Shown here piece by piece: positions 15,520 to 24,520 of a stretch of DNA of 64,000 nucleotides (positions are counted from its first letter, which is position 1; the number at the start of each line of letters is the position of its first letter). The notes under the pieces are model-generated. The model was not told where the DNA came from. It worked only from the letters and a program-made list of their open reading frames with translations, and made no database searches. A program made the translations under genes and the position numbers. The stretch covers positions 1 through 64,000 of the forward strand of contig QFMX01000010.1 in assembly GCA_003240625.1 (NCBI GenBank), read 5' to 3'. This DNA comes from Sphingomonas taxi. Lineage in GTDB: Bacteria > Pseudomonadota > Alphaproteobacteria > Sphingomonadales > Sphingomonadaceae.

Positions 15520-16173
15520 TTACCACCATTGCGCATAAGGCGGGCACGGGAACACCGTTTGTGGTCCGGAACGACGTGAGCTGGGTCGCCATACGCGAAC
15601 GGCCTCGTAATTCGCTTGGCGCTTGAGGGTGATGCAATAACGCCACGGCCGGCGAAGCGGGCCAACAGCCGTCAGTACTTCGTAATCGCGCTTGGATATG
15701 CGAATATCGTCACTCTCACCCTCCGATCCGATCGAGAGGATTGGTGTCGCCATTGCCAGTCCCACCGCGTGTATGGGGAAGGTAGTAGGGACGACGGGTT
15801 CGTCCGATTGCCAGAACAGGACGATTTCCACCATTCGGTAGGCGACCGTCGCGCCGACTATCATACCACAGGCGAAGCCGAGCGCCGCCATCAGGTAGCG
15901 GACCACCCATGGTCGCGCTTTCGCTCTGTGACGGCCGACGGCGCCCTCGATCATGCCGATCACTCTGCCGATTAGAAACCCGGCCATACCGCCGAGCAGC
16001 GTGATTGCGGTTACGAACCAGATGTTGATGGGTGAAACGACGATCGTCGACGTGGCATTGATCGTGATGACCCAGCCGAGGAAGACCGCAACGGAGATAC
16101 CGATGGCGGTTCGATACGCTCTTCGCGATGGCAACGTGCGGCGAGAGACGCGAATTTGGGACGAAAGAGCCAC
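15520..16173 (-). CDS. Hypothetical membrane protein
   Basis: I do not recognise a family. About three membrane segments are visible: AIGISVAVFLGWVITI, WFVTAITLLGGMAGFLIGRV and YLMAALGFACGMIVGATVAY. A hydrophilic C-terminal domain includes KRDYEVLTAVGPLRRPWRYC. The start is uncertain: a GTG at 16173 (VALSSQIRVSRR) is used, but another GTG at 16263 would add 30 residues. Composition is less GC-rich than the neighbours. It converges with ftsB, with only 7 bp between stop codons. Confidence 0.6.
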   Translation of the reverse strand: MALSSQIRVSRRTLPSRRAYRTAIGISVAVFLGWVITINATSTIVVSPINIWFVTAITLLGGMAGFLIGRVIGMIEGAVGRHRAKARPWVVRYLMAALGFACGMIVGATVAYRMVEIVLFWQSDEPVVPTTFPIHAVGLAMATPILSIGSEGESDDIRISKRDYEVLTAVGPLRRPWRYCITLKRQANYEAVRVWRPSSRRSGPQTVFPCPPYAQWW

Positions 16174-16270
16174 ACGGACGTCGTATCCGAGAAACTGTGA
16201 ACAATGTTTACACGAGCAATGAGCACGGCCGGAACGGCATCCCGATCCTGGTACTGGTTTCACCTCGATC

Positions 16271-16300
16271 CAGGATTACGGGCGAGCGCCTGTAATCCTG
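16271..16300. repeat. Inverted repeat, possible hairpin
   Basis: CAGGATTACGGGCG is followed by CGCCTGTAATCCTG, a near-perfect 14-bp stem with almost no loop. It lies between two leftward genes, upstream of the membrane protein and just past the end of the hydrolase gene. No U-tract follows, so it is not a clear intrinsic terminator. Confidence 0.55.
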
Positions 16301-16340
16301 TATCGTGATCCTCGTCATATTGAAGAAAGAACGGGGGGCG

Positions 16341-17165
16341 TTACTTGCCGAGGAAGGTCAGCAGGTCGTTGGTGAAGCGGATGCTTTCCGTGACCGTCAG
16401 GCCGTGCGGGGCGCCGTCATATTCGACCAGCTGCGAGCCGGCGATGCCCTTGGCGGCGGCGCGGCCGGTGGCGTCGATCGGTACGGTCTTGTCGCTCGTC
16501 CCGTGCACGATCAGCGTCGGTACGCGGAACGCGGCCAGATCGGCGCGGAAGTCGGTGTGGCCGAATGACTTGGCGCATTCCAGCGTCGGGTGCAGGCCGG
16601 CCTGCATCGCTAGGCCCCAGGCCCAGTCGACGACCTCGTCGCTGACCGGTGAGGTGATGAAACCGACGCCAAAGAACTGCTGGAGGAAGGTCTTGAAGAA
16701 CGCCGGGCGGTCGTCCTCGATACCGGCGCCGATCGTGGCGAGCGTCTCCTCGTCGACGCCGTGCGGATTGTCGTCGGTCTTGAGCATGTACGGCACCACC
16801 GACGCGATCAGCCCCGCGGCGACCACGCCCTTGCCGTCGTAGCGGCTCATGTAGCGGGCGATCTCGCCGCCACCCATCGAGAAGCCCACGATCGTCGCGT
16901 CGGTGTTCGCGCCGGTCGCTTCCATCACGTCGGCGAGATCGTCGGTGAGCGTGTCGTAGTCGTAGCCGGTCCAGGGCTGGCCCGAGCGGCCGAACCCGCG
17001 GCGGTCATAGGCGATCACGCGGAACCCGGCATGGGCCAATGCCATCGCCTGCGCGTCCCAGCTGTCGGCATTGAGCGGCCAGCCATGGGTGAGGACGACC
17101 GGGCGCCCGGTGCCCCAATCCTTGACGTAAATATCGGTACCGTCACGGGTTTTTACGTAGGGCAT
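16341..17165 (-). CDS. Alpha/beta hydrolase, non-heme chloroperoxidase-like
   Basis: 274-residue alpha/beta hydrolase beginning MPYVKTRDGTDIYVKDWGTG, the typical opening of the cofactor-free haloperoxidase/esterase group. The oxyanion region is VVLTHGWPLNADSWDAQ. The nucleophile elbow is ATIVGFSMGGGE, the acid is in TLIVHGTSDKTVP and the catalytic His is in EYDGAPHGLTVTE. Length is normal. Real activity could be esterase or lactonase. It is divergent from the DUF885 gene. Confidence 0.88.
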   Translation of the reverse strand: MPYVKTRDGTDIYVKDWGTGRPVVLTHGWPLNADSWDAQAMALAHAGFRVIAYDRRGFGRSGQPWTGYDYDTLTDDLADVMEATGANTDATIVGFSMGGGEIARYMSRYDGKGVVAAGLIASVVPYMLKTDDNPHGVDEETLATIGAGIEDDRPAFFKTFLQQFFGVGFITSPVSDEVVDWAWGLAMQAGLHPTLECAKSFGHTDFRADLAAFRVPTLIVHGTSDKTVPIDATGRAAAKGIAGSQLVEYDGAPHGLTVTESIRFTNDLLTFLGK

Positions 17166-17288
17166 GAAGCTCTCCAGTCGTTCGAACAGGTGCGCGGTCA
17201 ACGGCCCAGCGCAGGCGCCGTTCCGCACACTGGCGCGACGCGGCTTCGACTGGCAGCATGGGGGCGACGAATCGGAATTGGAGACAGG

Positions 17289-19028
17289 ATGCGGATCGGA
17301 CTTTTGACGACGGCGCTTGGCGCAGTCCTCGCCTTGAGCGCGTGCGGCCCCGCGCAGACTCCTTCGAACACGCAGGCTCCCGCGGCGTCGACGGCCGCGG
17401 CGAAGAGTGATTGGGCCGGGTTCCGCGATGGGTTCATCGACGGCTGGTTCAAGATCGATCCGGCGAACGCGGTGTATCAGGGCAAGCACGAATACGACGG
17501 TGGCTTGGGCGACTGGAGCGCTGCGGGGCTGAAGCGGCAGGCCGATTTCCTGCATGGCGCGATCGACAAGGCGGGGGCGTTCAAGGACCTGAAGCCGGCC
17601 GAGGCGTTCGAGCGCGACTATCTGGTGCAGGTCGCCAAGGGGAAGCTGTTCTGGCTGGAGGACGCGGACCAGCCGCATCATAACCCGTCCTGGTATGTCG
17701 GCGCGGGGCTCGATCCGAACGTCTATATCGCGCGCAACTATGCCGATGCGCCGACGCGGATGAAGGCGCTGACCGCGTTCTTCCAGAAGATCCCGGCAGA
17801 GGCGGGCAATATCAAGGCGAACCTGAAGGCGCCGATGCCGCTGAGCTACGTCAATTTCGGGGCGGCGGCGTTCAACGGTTTTGCCGACTATTACAGCGGC
17901 GATGCGGTGAAGGCGTTTGCCGGCGTGAAGGACGCGGCGGCGCAGAAGCAGCTGACGGACGCGGCGCAGGCGGCATCGAAGGCGATGCGCGATCTGGGGA
18001 CGTGGACCGAGGGCCAGCGCGCGACCGCGACGCAGGATTTCGCGCTGGGCGCGGACAAATTTTCGCGGATGGTGGCGATGACCGAGGGGGTCGATACGCC
18101 GCTAGACCAGCTCGAGGCGGCGGGTGTCGCCGACCTGAAGCGCAACCAGGCGGCGCTGGCGCAGGCGTGCGGGGTGTTCGCCAAGGGGCTGTCGATCGCC
18201 GGCTGCATGGCGAAGATGAACGCGAACAAGCCGGTCGGTGGGCCGGTCGCGGAGGCTCGGCGCCAGATCCCGACCTTGCGGAAATTCGTGGTCGATCATG
18301 ACCTGGTGACGATCCCCGGGACCGAGCAAGCGCTGGTCGAGGAATCGCCGCCGTATAACCGGCAGAACTCGGCGTATATCGATCCGCCCGGGCCGTTCGA
18401 TAAGGGCGTGCCGTCGATCTACTATATCTCGCCGCCCGACCCGAGCTGGACCAAGGCGGTGCAGGACGCGTTCGTGCCGGGCAAGGACGACCTGCTGTTC
18501 ACGTCGGTGCACGAGGTGATGCCGGGGCATTTCGTTCAGTTTCTGCATGCGAATCGCTCGCCGTCGCTCTTCGGGCGGCTGTTTGTCGGGTACGCGTTCG
18601 CCGAGGGGTGGGCGCATTATGCCGAAGAGATGATGTTCGAGGCGGGGCTCAACAACGGTGACGCGGAGACGCATGTCGGGCAGATCTCGAACGCGCTGCT
18701 GCGCGACTGCCGGTACCTTTCGGCGATCCGGATGCATGCGAAGGGGATGACCCAGGAGCAGTCGTTCCGGATGTTCGTCGACGAGTGTTACCAGGACGAG
18801 GGCAATGCCCGGCAACAGGCGGCGCGGGGGACGTATGATCCGGCGTATCTGAATTATACTATGGGCAAGCTGATGATCCGGAAGCTCCGGGCGGATTGGA
18901 CTGCGACGCGGGGTGGGCGGAAGGCTTGGAAGGCGTTCCATGACCAGTTCCTGAGCTATGGCGGGCCGCCGATTCCTTTGGTGCGGGCTGCGATGATGGG
19001 GGAGGTTAAGGCGAGCGCGGCGTTTTGA
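17289..19028 (+). CDS. DUF885 family zinc peptidase-like lipoprotein
   Basis: 579-residue secreted lipoprotein. The signal peptide ends in a lipobox (AVLALSACGPA), so it should be membrane-anchored outside the cytoplasm. A Thr/Ala/Ser-rich linker is followed by the DUF885 domain with the HEVMPGHF motif (HExxxGH, zinc binding) and AEGWAHYAEEMMFEAG. Distantly related to zinc carboxypeptidases; the substrate is unknown. The ATG at 17289 is chosen because it opens the signal peptide and follows GGAGACAGG, although the frame is open further upstream. Confidence 0.9.
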   Translation: MRIGLLTTALGAVLALSACGPAQTPSNTQAPAASTAAAKSDWAGFRDGFIDGWFKIDPANAVYQGKHEYDGGLGDWSAAGLKRQADFLHGAIDKAGAFKDLKPAEAFERDYLVQVAKGKLFWLEDADQPHHNPSWYVGAGLDPNVYIARNYADAPTRMKALTAFFQKIPAEAGNIKANLKAPMPLSYVNFGAAAFNGFADYYSGDAVKAFAGVKDAAAQKQLTDAAQAASKAMRDLGTWTEGQRATATQDFALGADKFSRMVAMTEGVDTPLDQLEAAGVADLKRNQAALAQACGVFAKGLSIAGCMAKMNANKPVGGPVAEARRQIPTLRKFVVDHDLVTIPGTEQALVEESPPYNRQNSAYIDPPGPFDKGVPSIYYISPPDPSWTKAVQDAFVPGKDDLLFTSVHEVMPGHFVQFLHANRSPSLFGRLFVGYAFAEGWAHYAEEMMFEAGLNNGDAETHVGQISNALLRDCRYLSAIRMHAKGMTQEQSFRMFVDECYQDEGNARQQAARGTYDPAYLNYTMGKLMIRKLRADWTATRGGRKAWKAFHDQFLSYGGPPIPLVRAAMMGEVKASAAF

Positions 19029-19054
19029 TTTAGGGGGCTGCGTTCACCTTACAC

Positions 19055-19163
19055 GCCACCCCGGCGAAGGCCGGGGCCCAGTTGGGGAACGTCGCCAACA
19101 CAGCGCGGTCCCTCTTTACGCCGACCATTCCAACTGGGCCCCGGCCTTCGCCGGGGTGGTGGC
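19055..19163. repeat. Palindromic repeat doublet, class D
   Basis: The left arm is GCCACCCCGGCGAAGGCCGG plus GGCCCAGTTGG; the right arm is its inverse ending CGCCGGGGTGGTGGC. The two are about 45 bp apart. It sits between the convergent DUF885 and MFS genes. Confidence 0.85.
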
Positions 19164-19195
19164 GTCTGGTGGCTGATGTCCCAAACCAAAAGCAT

Positions 19196-19249
19196 GTGTC
19201 CCCGCGAAGGCGGGGACCCAGACTGGGCACCCGCCTTCGCGGGTGAACA
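19196..19249. repeat. Palindromic repeat, class D short form
   Basis: TGTCCCCGCGAAGGCGGGGA followed by CCCAGACTGGGC and an inverted CCGCCTTCGCGGG arm. The same short element recurs at 44367, 52301 and 63347. Confidence 0.85.
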
Positions 19250-19270
19250 TTCTTCTTCCTTCTGCTCCTG

Positions 19271-19376
19271 CTCCCTCTCCCCCTTCCGGGGAGAGGCCTG
19301 GGGTGAGGGGCTGTTCAGGGGGGCGCGCTGCTTGGCTGCCCCTCACCCCGACTCTCTCCCCGGAGGGAAGAGGGAG
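19271..19376. repeat. Palindromic repeat doublet, class G
   Basis: CTCCCTCTCCCCCTTCCGGG plus GAGAGGCCTGGGGTGAGG, and an inverted copy ending CCGGAGGGAAGAGGGAG. With the two class D elements it fills 19029-19382 completely, so no gene is expected there. Confidence 0.8.
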
Positions 19377-19382
19377 AAACGG

Positions 19383-20798
19383 TCACCGCGTCTGTTGCGC
19401 CGGTTGCACGTCTTGCGTTTCCTCGGTCGGTGGGTTGCGGATCGAGGGGCGGAGGCGGCTCAGGCTGCACAACCCCGCCACCAGCGCCAAGCCGGCTGCC
19501 ACGAGTGGCGGCGTAGTGCCCGCACCGACCCCCATCGCCAGCAGCGCCGCCACGACCGTCGCTCCCGTCGTTTGCCCGACCAACCGTACCGTCGAGACAA
19601 GGCCGCCAGCCGCCGCCGCTCGCTCCCGTGGCGCGCTCCCGATGATCAGCCGCGCATTCGGCGCCATGAACATCCCGAAGCCCGATCCGCACAAGGCCAT
19701 CCGCCACGCGATATCGAAATACCCCGGATCCGCCGGCATATAGGCGAGCAGCAGTAGCGCGCAGATCGAGACGCTCATCCCGATCCCGCCGAGCAGCCCC
19801 GCTGGATAGCGATCCGACAACCAGCCCGACAGCGGCGCGACGACCATGTTCGCCAGCGGCCACGGCGCGATCGCCGCACCGACCTCCGCCGCGCTGAAGC
19901 CATAGGCGTGCGTCAGGCGGAACGGTGTCGACAGCAGCAGCGTCATCTGCGCGATGAACGCGGTGTACGCACCGATCGCCGACAGCGCGAGCACCGGCCG
20001 GGCGAGCAGGTCGATCGGCAGGATCGGCTTGGTCTCGCCCTGTTCGCGCTTCACGAAGAACCAGCCGATCACCGCGCCGGTCGCAACGATTGCGGCGGAG
20101 ACGATCGGGCTGTCGCCGTGGACCGCGCTCTCCGCACCACCGATGACGAGCCCGATCATCGCCGCGCACATCACCGCGCCGAGCACGTCGAACGGCTCAT
20201 CGCGGCGCTGCGGTTCGGGGAGTGCGCGGCCGAGCACGAGGCTGGCGATCGCGAACGGCACCGCGCTGGCGAACACCCACGGCCACGGGGCGATCGCGAG
20301 AACCAGTCCGCCGATTGTCGGCGCCAGCGCTGCCGAGCTAGACACGACCACCGAGTTGATGCCGAGCCCGCGGCCGAGCTGCTTCGCCGGATAAATCGAG
20401 CGGATCAGCGCCGACGAGACGCTGAGCGCCGCCGCCGCACCCAAGGCCTGCGCGGCGCGGACGACGAGCAGGAAGGGCAGGCTCTTCGCAAAGAAACACA
20501 GCAACGTCGCGACCGTGAAAAGCAGCTGGCCGTACTGGTACATCCGCTTCAGGCCGATGCGGTCGCCAAGCCCGGAGAACGGGAGCAGCGCCATCGCGAG
20601 AATCAGCTGGTACACCGTGACCACGGTGACCACCGCGCTGTTGCCGACGTCGAGGTCGCGCGCGATCGTCGGCAGCGCGACGGTGGCGATGCCGCCGTCG
20701 ATGATTGTCAGCGCAGTACCAGCCGAGATCGCGGCAATCGCGATGAAGCGGCGCGGCTTGGGCAGGCCGTCGGCGGCCGATATCTGGTCCGGTTGCAT
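19383..20798 (-). CDS. MFS transporter, DHA2-type (14-segment drug exporter family)
   Basis: 471-residue inner-membrane transporter with about 12-14 hydrophobic segments. N-terminal signature: AGTALTIIDGGIATVALPTI with DLDVGNSAVVTVVTVYQL, as in DHA2 drug:proton antiporters. Motif A-like GLGDRIGLKRMYQYG and motif C-like GLGINSVVVSSSAALAPTIG are present. The substrate cannot be told from sequence. It is divergent from the S9 peptidase gene. Confidence 0.88.
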   Translation of the reverse strand: MQPDQISAADGLPKPRRFIAIAAISAGTALTIIDGGIATVALPTIARDLDVGNSAVVTVVTVYQLILAMALLPFSGLGDRIGLKRMYQYGQLLFTVATLLCFFAKSLPFLLVVRAAQALGAAAALSVSSALIRSIYPAKQLGRGLGINSVVVSSSAALAPTIGGLVLAIAPWPWVFASAVPFAIASLVLGRALPEPQRRDEPFDVLGAVMCAAMIGLVIGGAESAVHGDSPIVSAAIVATGAVIGWFFVKREQGETKPILPIDLLARPVLALSAIGAYTAFIAQMTLLLSTPFRLTHAYGFSAAEVGAAIAPWPLANMVVAPLSGWLSDRYPAGLLGGIGMSVSICALLLLAYMPADPGYFDIAWRMALCGSGFGMFMAPNARLIIGSAPRERAAAAGGLVSTVRLVGQTTGATVVAALLAMGVGAGTTPPLVAAGLALVAGLCSLSRLRPSIRNPPTEETQDVQPAQQTR

Positions 20799-20856
20799 TG
20801 CGGACCGCGATAGACCCCGGCATGTATCGTGCCAAGAAATTCAGGGAGATACGGTG

Positions 20857-22986
20857 ATGCGAGTTCTGGCTTCGATGCTTGCGGCGACGATATTGAGCGG
20901 TGGCGCCGGCCTTGCAGGCGGTCCCGCGCTCGCCCAAGTCGCACCTATGACGAAAACCGATACTGCAGACGACCCGTATATCTGGCTCGAGGACAAGGAT
21001 GGCGCCAAGCCCCTCGCCTGGGTCGAGGCGGAGAATGCGAAGACGCTCCCGCGGCTCCAGAACGATCCGCGCTACAAGACCTTCTATGCCGAGGCGCTGG
21101 CGATCGCTTCGGCGAAGGATCGCATCCCGATGCCGAACCAGCTGTTCGGGCGGATCTATAATTTCTGGCGCGATGCCGAGCATCCGCAGGGAATCTGGCG
21201 GTGGACCAGCGAGGCCGGGTACGCGCAGGCGAACCCGGCGTGGACGACTACGCTCGATCTTGATGCGCTGAGCAAGGCCGAGGGCAAGAAATGGGTGTGG
21301 AAGGGCGCGTCCTGCCTGCCGCCCGAGGAGCGGCTGTGCCTGGTCGCGCTGTCGGAGGGCGGCGAGGATGCCGTGACCTATCGCGAGTTCGACCTGAAGG
21401 CGGGGCAGTTCGTCACCGGCGGTTTCGTGCTGCCGACGTCGAAGCAGGGCGCGACCTGGATCGACGCCGACACGCTGATGGTGTCGCGCGACTGGGGCGC
21501 CGGATCGATGACCTCGTCGGGCTATCCGTTCGTCGTCAAGGAAGTGAAGCGCGGCCAGCCGCTGACCGCCGCGCGCGAGATCTTCCGCGGCGAGGCGTCG
21601 GACCAGCTCGGCACCTATGCCGACGTAATGACCGACGGGCAGGGCAATCGCGTGGTGATGATCCAGCGCCGCCAGACCTTCTTCGGCGGCGAAAAACATG
21701 TCGTCATGCCGGCCGGGCTGGTGAAGCTCGACGTCCCGGCGCGCGTGTTCCCGGCCGGGATGGTCGACGGGCAGGTGATCTTCTCGACCAGCGAGGCGTG
21801 GGGTCAGATCCCGGCGGGCGCGATCGCGTCGGCGCCGCTGGCCGAGGTGCGCAAGGGGCGGTTCACGCCGACGCTGGTGTTCGCGCCGACCGCGCGGCAG
21901 TCGGTCGACGGCGTGTCGGTGACGCACGATCATGTCGTGGCGAGCGTCTACGACAATGTCCGCGGCCGCGCGGTGGTGTTCACGCATGCCAAGAACGGCT
22001 GGACGTCGCGCGCGGTGGCGCTGCCGGACAATGCCTCGGTCGACGTGGCGAGCACGACCGATCGCAGCAATGCATTGTTCGTGCAGGTGACGAGCTTCCT
22101 CCAGCCGACGACGCTCTGGTCGCTGGATGCGGGGCCGGCGGGCGTGCCGAAGCAGGTCAAGGCGCTGCCCTCCAAGTTCGATGCGTCGAACGCGGAGGTC
22201 GAGCAGTTCGAGGCGACCTCGAAGGACGGGACCAAGATTCCGTATTTCGTCGTTCACCGGAAGGGCGTGGCGCTCGACGGGACGACGCCGACGATCATGA
22301 CCGCCTATGGCGGGTTCGAATCGTCGATGACGCCTTATTATTCGGGGGTGACGGGCAAGCTTTGGATCGAGCGCGGCGGCAGCTTCGTGCTTGCCAACAT
22401 CCGCGGCGGCGGCGAGTTCGGGCCGAAATGGCATGACGCCGGGCGCAAGACCAAGCGGCAGGTGATCTACGACGACTTTGCCGCTGTCGGGCAGGATCTG
22501 ATCGCGCGGAAGCTGACGAGCCCGGCCAAGCTCGGCATCTATGGCGGGTCGAATGGCGGGCTGCTGATGGGCGTCGAGTTCAACCAGCATCCGGATTTGT
22601 GGAAGGCGGTGGTGATCCAGGTGCCGCTGCTCGACATGATCCGCTACGAGCAGATCGCGGCGGGCGCGTCGTGGGTCGACGAATATGGCTCGGTGAGCGT
22701 GCCGGCGGAGAAGGCGTTCCTCGAGACGATCTCGCCGTATCAGAACATCAGGAAGGGCGTCGCGTATCCCGAGCCGTATATCTGGACGACGACCAAGGAC
22801 GACCGCGTCGGGCCGCAGCATGCGCGCAAGTTCGCGGCGCGGCTGAAGGAATATGGGCTGCCGTATCTGTTCTACGAGGATACCGCGGGCGGGCATTCGG
22901 GCGATGCGGATATCGAGCAGGGGGCTCGGTTGCAGGCGCTGCAGATGACGTATTTCGCGCAGAAACTGCTGGGGCCGGCGAAGTAA
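20857..22986 (+). CDS. S9 family peptidase (prolyl oligopeptidase-like), secreted
   Basis: 709-residue serine peptidase. It has a signal peptide (MRVLASMLAATILSGGAG to ALAQ), then DDPYIWLEDKDGAKPLAWVE, the usual opening of S9A enzymes. A beta-propeller is followed by the C-terminal catalytic domain: nucleophile in GIYGGSNGGLLMG, acid in TTKDDRVGPQHARKFAARL, histidine in EDTAGGHSGDAD. Family enzymes cut small proline-containing peptides. The start ATG 20857 follows AGGGAGA; a GTG one codon earlier is possible. Confidence 0.93.
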   Translation: MRVLASMLAATILSGGAGLAGGPALAQVAPMTKTDTADDPYIWLEDKDGAKPLAWVEAENAKTLPRLQNDPRYKTFYAEALAIASAKDRIPMPNQLFGRIYNFWRDAEHPQGIWRWTSEAGYAQANPAWTTTLDLDALSKAEGKKWVWKGASCLPPEERLCLVALSEGGEDAVTYREFDLKAGQFVTGGFVLPTSKQGATWIDADTLMVSRDWGAGSMTSSGYPFVVKEVKRGQPLTAAREIFRGEASDQLGTYADVMTDGQGNRVVMIQRRQTFFGGEKHVVMPAGLVKLDVPARVFPAGMVDGQVIFSTSEAWGQIPAGAIASAPLAEVRKGRFTPTLVFAPTARQSVDGVSVTHDHVVASVYDNVRGRAVVFTHAKNGWTSRAVALPDNASVDVASTTDRSNALFVQVTSFLQPTTLWSLDAGPAGVPKQVKALPSKFDASNAEVEQFEATSKDGTKIPYFVVHRKGVALDGTTPTIMTAYGGFESSMTPYYSGVTGKLWIERGGSFVLANIRGGGEFGPKWHDAGRKTKRQVIYDDFAAVGQDLIARKLTSPAKLGIYGGSNGGLLMGVEFNQHPDLWKAVVIQVPLLDMIRYEQIAAGASWVDEYGSVSVPAEKAFLETISPYQNIRKGVAYPEPYIWTTTKDDRVGPQHARKFAARLKEYGLPYLFYEDTAGGHSGDADIEQGARLQALQMTYFAQKLLGPAK

Positions 22987-22997
22987 AAGCTGCGATG

Positions 22998-23117
22998 CTC
23001 CCCCGCAAGGGGGAGGTGGCGCCGAAGGCGACGGAGGGGGAGGACAGGGAAACCAAAGTTGGCGCGTTCCTCCCCCTCCGTCAGGCTACGCCTGCCACCT
23101 CCCCCTTGCGGGGGAGG
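22998..23117. repeat. Palindromic repeat doublet, class B
   Basis: CTCCCCCGCAAGGGGGAGGT plus GGCGCCGAAGGCGACGGAG, a ~30-bp spacer, and the inverted copy ending CACCTCCCCCTTGCGGGGGA. It lies between the S9 peptidase and a convergent gene. Confidence 0.88.
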
Positions 23118-23130
23118 ATCGGCCACAAAA

Positions 23131-23682
23131 TCAGCGGCAGCGGACCTGGCTGTTGTTCTGATCCACCGCACGCCCCGCGAGACCACCCGCGGCCGCGCCC
23201 AGCAGCGAGCCGACGATCCGCGAACGGCCGCCATCGATCACGTTGCCGAGGATGCCACCACCGGCTGCACCGATGATCAACCCGGTCGTGCCGTCGTTGC
23301 GCTTGCAGTAATAGCGGCCATCCTGACCCGCATAGACGCGGTCGTTGGTCGCCAGCACGCGCTCCTGATAGTTCGGGCCGGCGCGATAATAGCGCGAGGG
23401 GTCGTAATTGCCCTCGTCGCGCTCGTCCGGATAGGCTTCCTGATAGTCGCCGCTGCGATCGGGTGCGGTGCGATAGCCGCTCTGTGGCGCATAGCCGCCG
23501 CGGTTGCCGCGTAGCGACTGGTAGCGATCGAATTCCGTGCGGAATATCTGCAACTCGCTGTCGAGCCGCGCCTGGGCGGCGGCAAAGCGCGCATCGTCGG
23601 CCTGCGACTGCGCGAGCGCGGGCGTGGCGACGGAAAGGCACGTCGCCGCAATCACCGCAGCCGTACCGAAGAAACGCTTCAT
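23131..23682 (-). CDS. Secreted glycine-zipper 2TM-type protein
   Basis: 183-residue exported protein. A signal peptide (MKRFFGTAAVIAATCLSVAT to ALAQ) is followed by an Arg/Tyr/Gly-rich central part, with SGDYQEAYPDERDEGNYDPS, then CKRNDGTTG. A glycine-zipper segment follows (LIIGAAGGGILGNVIDGG and LLGAAAGGLAGRAVD), typical of outer-membrane 2TM glycine-zipper proteins. The ATG at 23682 is chosen because GAGG lies eight bases upstream; a Met two codons earlier is too close to it. Function unknown. Confidence 0.85.
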   Translation of the reverse strand: MKRFFGTAAVIAATCLSVATPALAQSQADDARFAAAQARLDSELQIFRTEFDRYQSLRGNRGGYAPQSGYRTAPDRSGDYQEAYPDERDEGNYDPSRYYRAGPNYQERVLATNDRVYAGQDGRYYCKRNDGTTGLIIGAAGGGILGNVIDGGRSRIVGSLLGAAAGGLAGRAVDQNNSQVRCR

Positions 23683-23785
23683 GATCATATCCTCGTCAAA
23701 GGTTCACATGCAGGGACGGACGGCGGCATCATGCCACCGCCCGCCTGGTGCCGGCGCGTCATACTACGCGGCGGATCGGCTTGCA

Positions 23786-24082
23786 TCAGCGGCAGATCTG
23801 CACGCGACGATGGTTGCGCCATTCGGTGCGGCAACGGCGATTGTTGTTGTTCCAGTTGCGACGATCGTTGCCACGGCCACGATAGCGCCGGTCGTCATGG
23901 CGATCGCCACGATGATCGTTGCGGCGGAAATCGCGCCGATCGCCACGATGGTCGCCGCGGTGATCGTTATCGCGATACTGCTGGCTATGCCCGCGATCGC
24001 GTTGCGCCTCGGCAGGAGCGGCGGCGCCGAGGCCGAGCGTTGCGAAGGCCAACCCGGCCGCGATGAGATGCGTAAACTTCAT
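23786..24082 (-). CDS. Small secreted Arg/Asp/His/Asn-rich protein
   Basis: 98 residues: a signal peptide (MKFTHLIAAGLAFATLGLGA to PAEA) and a mature part built of RGD/HRGD-like repeats (DNDHRGDHRGDRRDFRRND). It ends in an Asn run and CRTEWRNHRRVQICR with two cysteines. It resembles the small basic exported proteins of sphingomonads. No catalytic motif. GAGAGGACA precedes the ATG. An EcfG-like promoter lies upstream, which suggests a stress role. Confidence 0.8.
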   Translation of the reverse strand: MKFTHLIAAGLAFATLGLGAAAPAEAQRDRGHSQQYRDNDHRGDHRGDRRDFRRNDHRGDRHDDRRYRGRGNDRRNWNNNNRRCRTEWRNHRRVQICR

Positions 24083-24123
24083 GAGATGTCCTCTCGAACC
24101 CGACGATCGGGATGCGCCGTTGA

Positions 24124-24148
24124 TACGGATATCGAGAAACATCGTTCC
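24124..24148 (-). promoter_or_regulatory. Candidate EcfG-type promoter upstream of the Arg/Asp-rich secreted protein
   Basis: On the minus strand GGAAC (24144-24148) is followed after exactly 16 bases by CGTA (24124-24127), against the EcfG consensus GGAAC-N16/17-CGTT. The distance to the ATG at 24082 is about 40 bases. Confidence 0.4.
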
Positions 24149-24387
24149 TGAACGTGTTTGTCGGCTCCCGTACAGGTTTGGGGCGACGGTCGCCGATGCG
24201 GCGAGCCGGGCAGGAGCACGCCGCTGGACGAAGCGGCTCAAAGCAGCCGGGCTCGGCCATGCGCCGGGCGACCAATGCCGGGCGCGGTTGCGTTGCCCTG
24301 CTTATTAGAGACCCCGCCGACGGGATGGACGTTAAGCCGCGATGCCAGGCCAATGCGGGATTGTCCGATGGGCAAAAGCGGGTCTGC

Positions 24388-24439
24388 GCGCTGGTGGAGT
24401 CGAGGAGCGAACGGCTAAACCTCTGCAGTGAGATTGCAG
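24388..24439 (-). other. Decayed 3' half of tRNA-Ala(CGC), att-like relic
   Basis: Read on the minus strand: CTGCAATCTCACTGCAGAGG, then a degenerate T-arm, then CGACTCCACCAGCGC. It matches the intact tRNA-Ala(CGC) at 35319-35394 from the first base of the anticodon stem to four bases past the CCA. Only a few changes occur, mainly in the T-arm (a net two-base deletion). The 5' half of the tRNA is absent. This is the shape of a tRNA-derived attachment-site duplicate, in direct orientation with the intact gene. The rest of 24083-24520 shows no gene. Confidence 0.75.
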
Positions 24440-24520
24440 GAGCGTGACTCAAAAAGGGCGCAGTTTACGATACGCGTACGATACGCGGACTGGGCTCAAA
24501 ATGACGGGTTGAGCGGACCT

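Noticed and set aside
20338..22896. 852-codon frame antisense to the S9 peptidase, running into the MFS gene
   Set aside because: Its far end is an out-of-frame reading of the MFS gene, and the rest is Arg/His/Asp-rich shadow sequence.
24154..24447. Short open frames on both strands between 24.1 and 24.5 kb
   Set aside because: No ribosome site, start or motif; the stretch is better explained as noncoding DNA with a tRNA relic.
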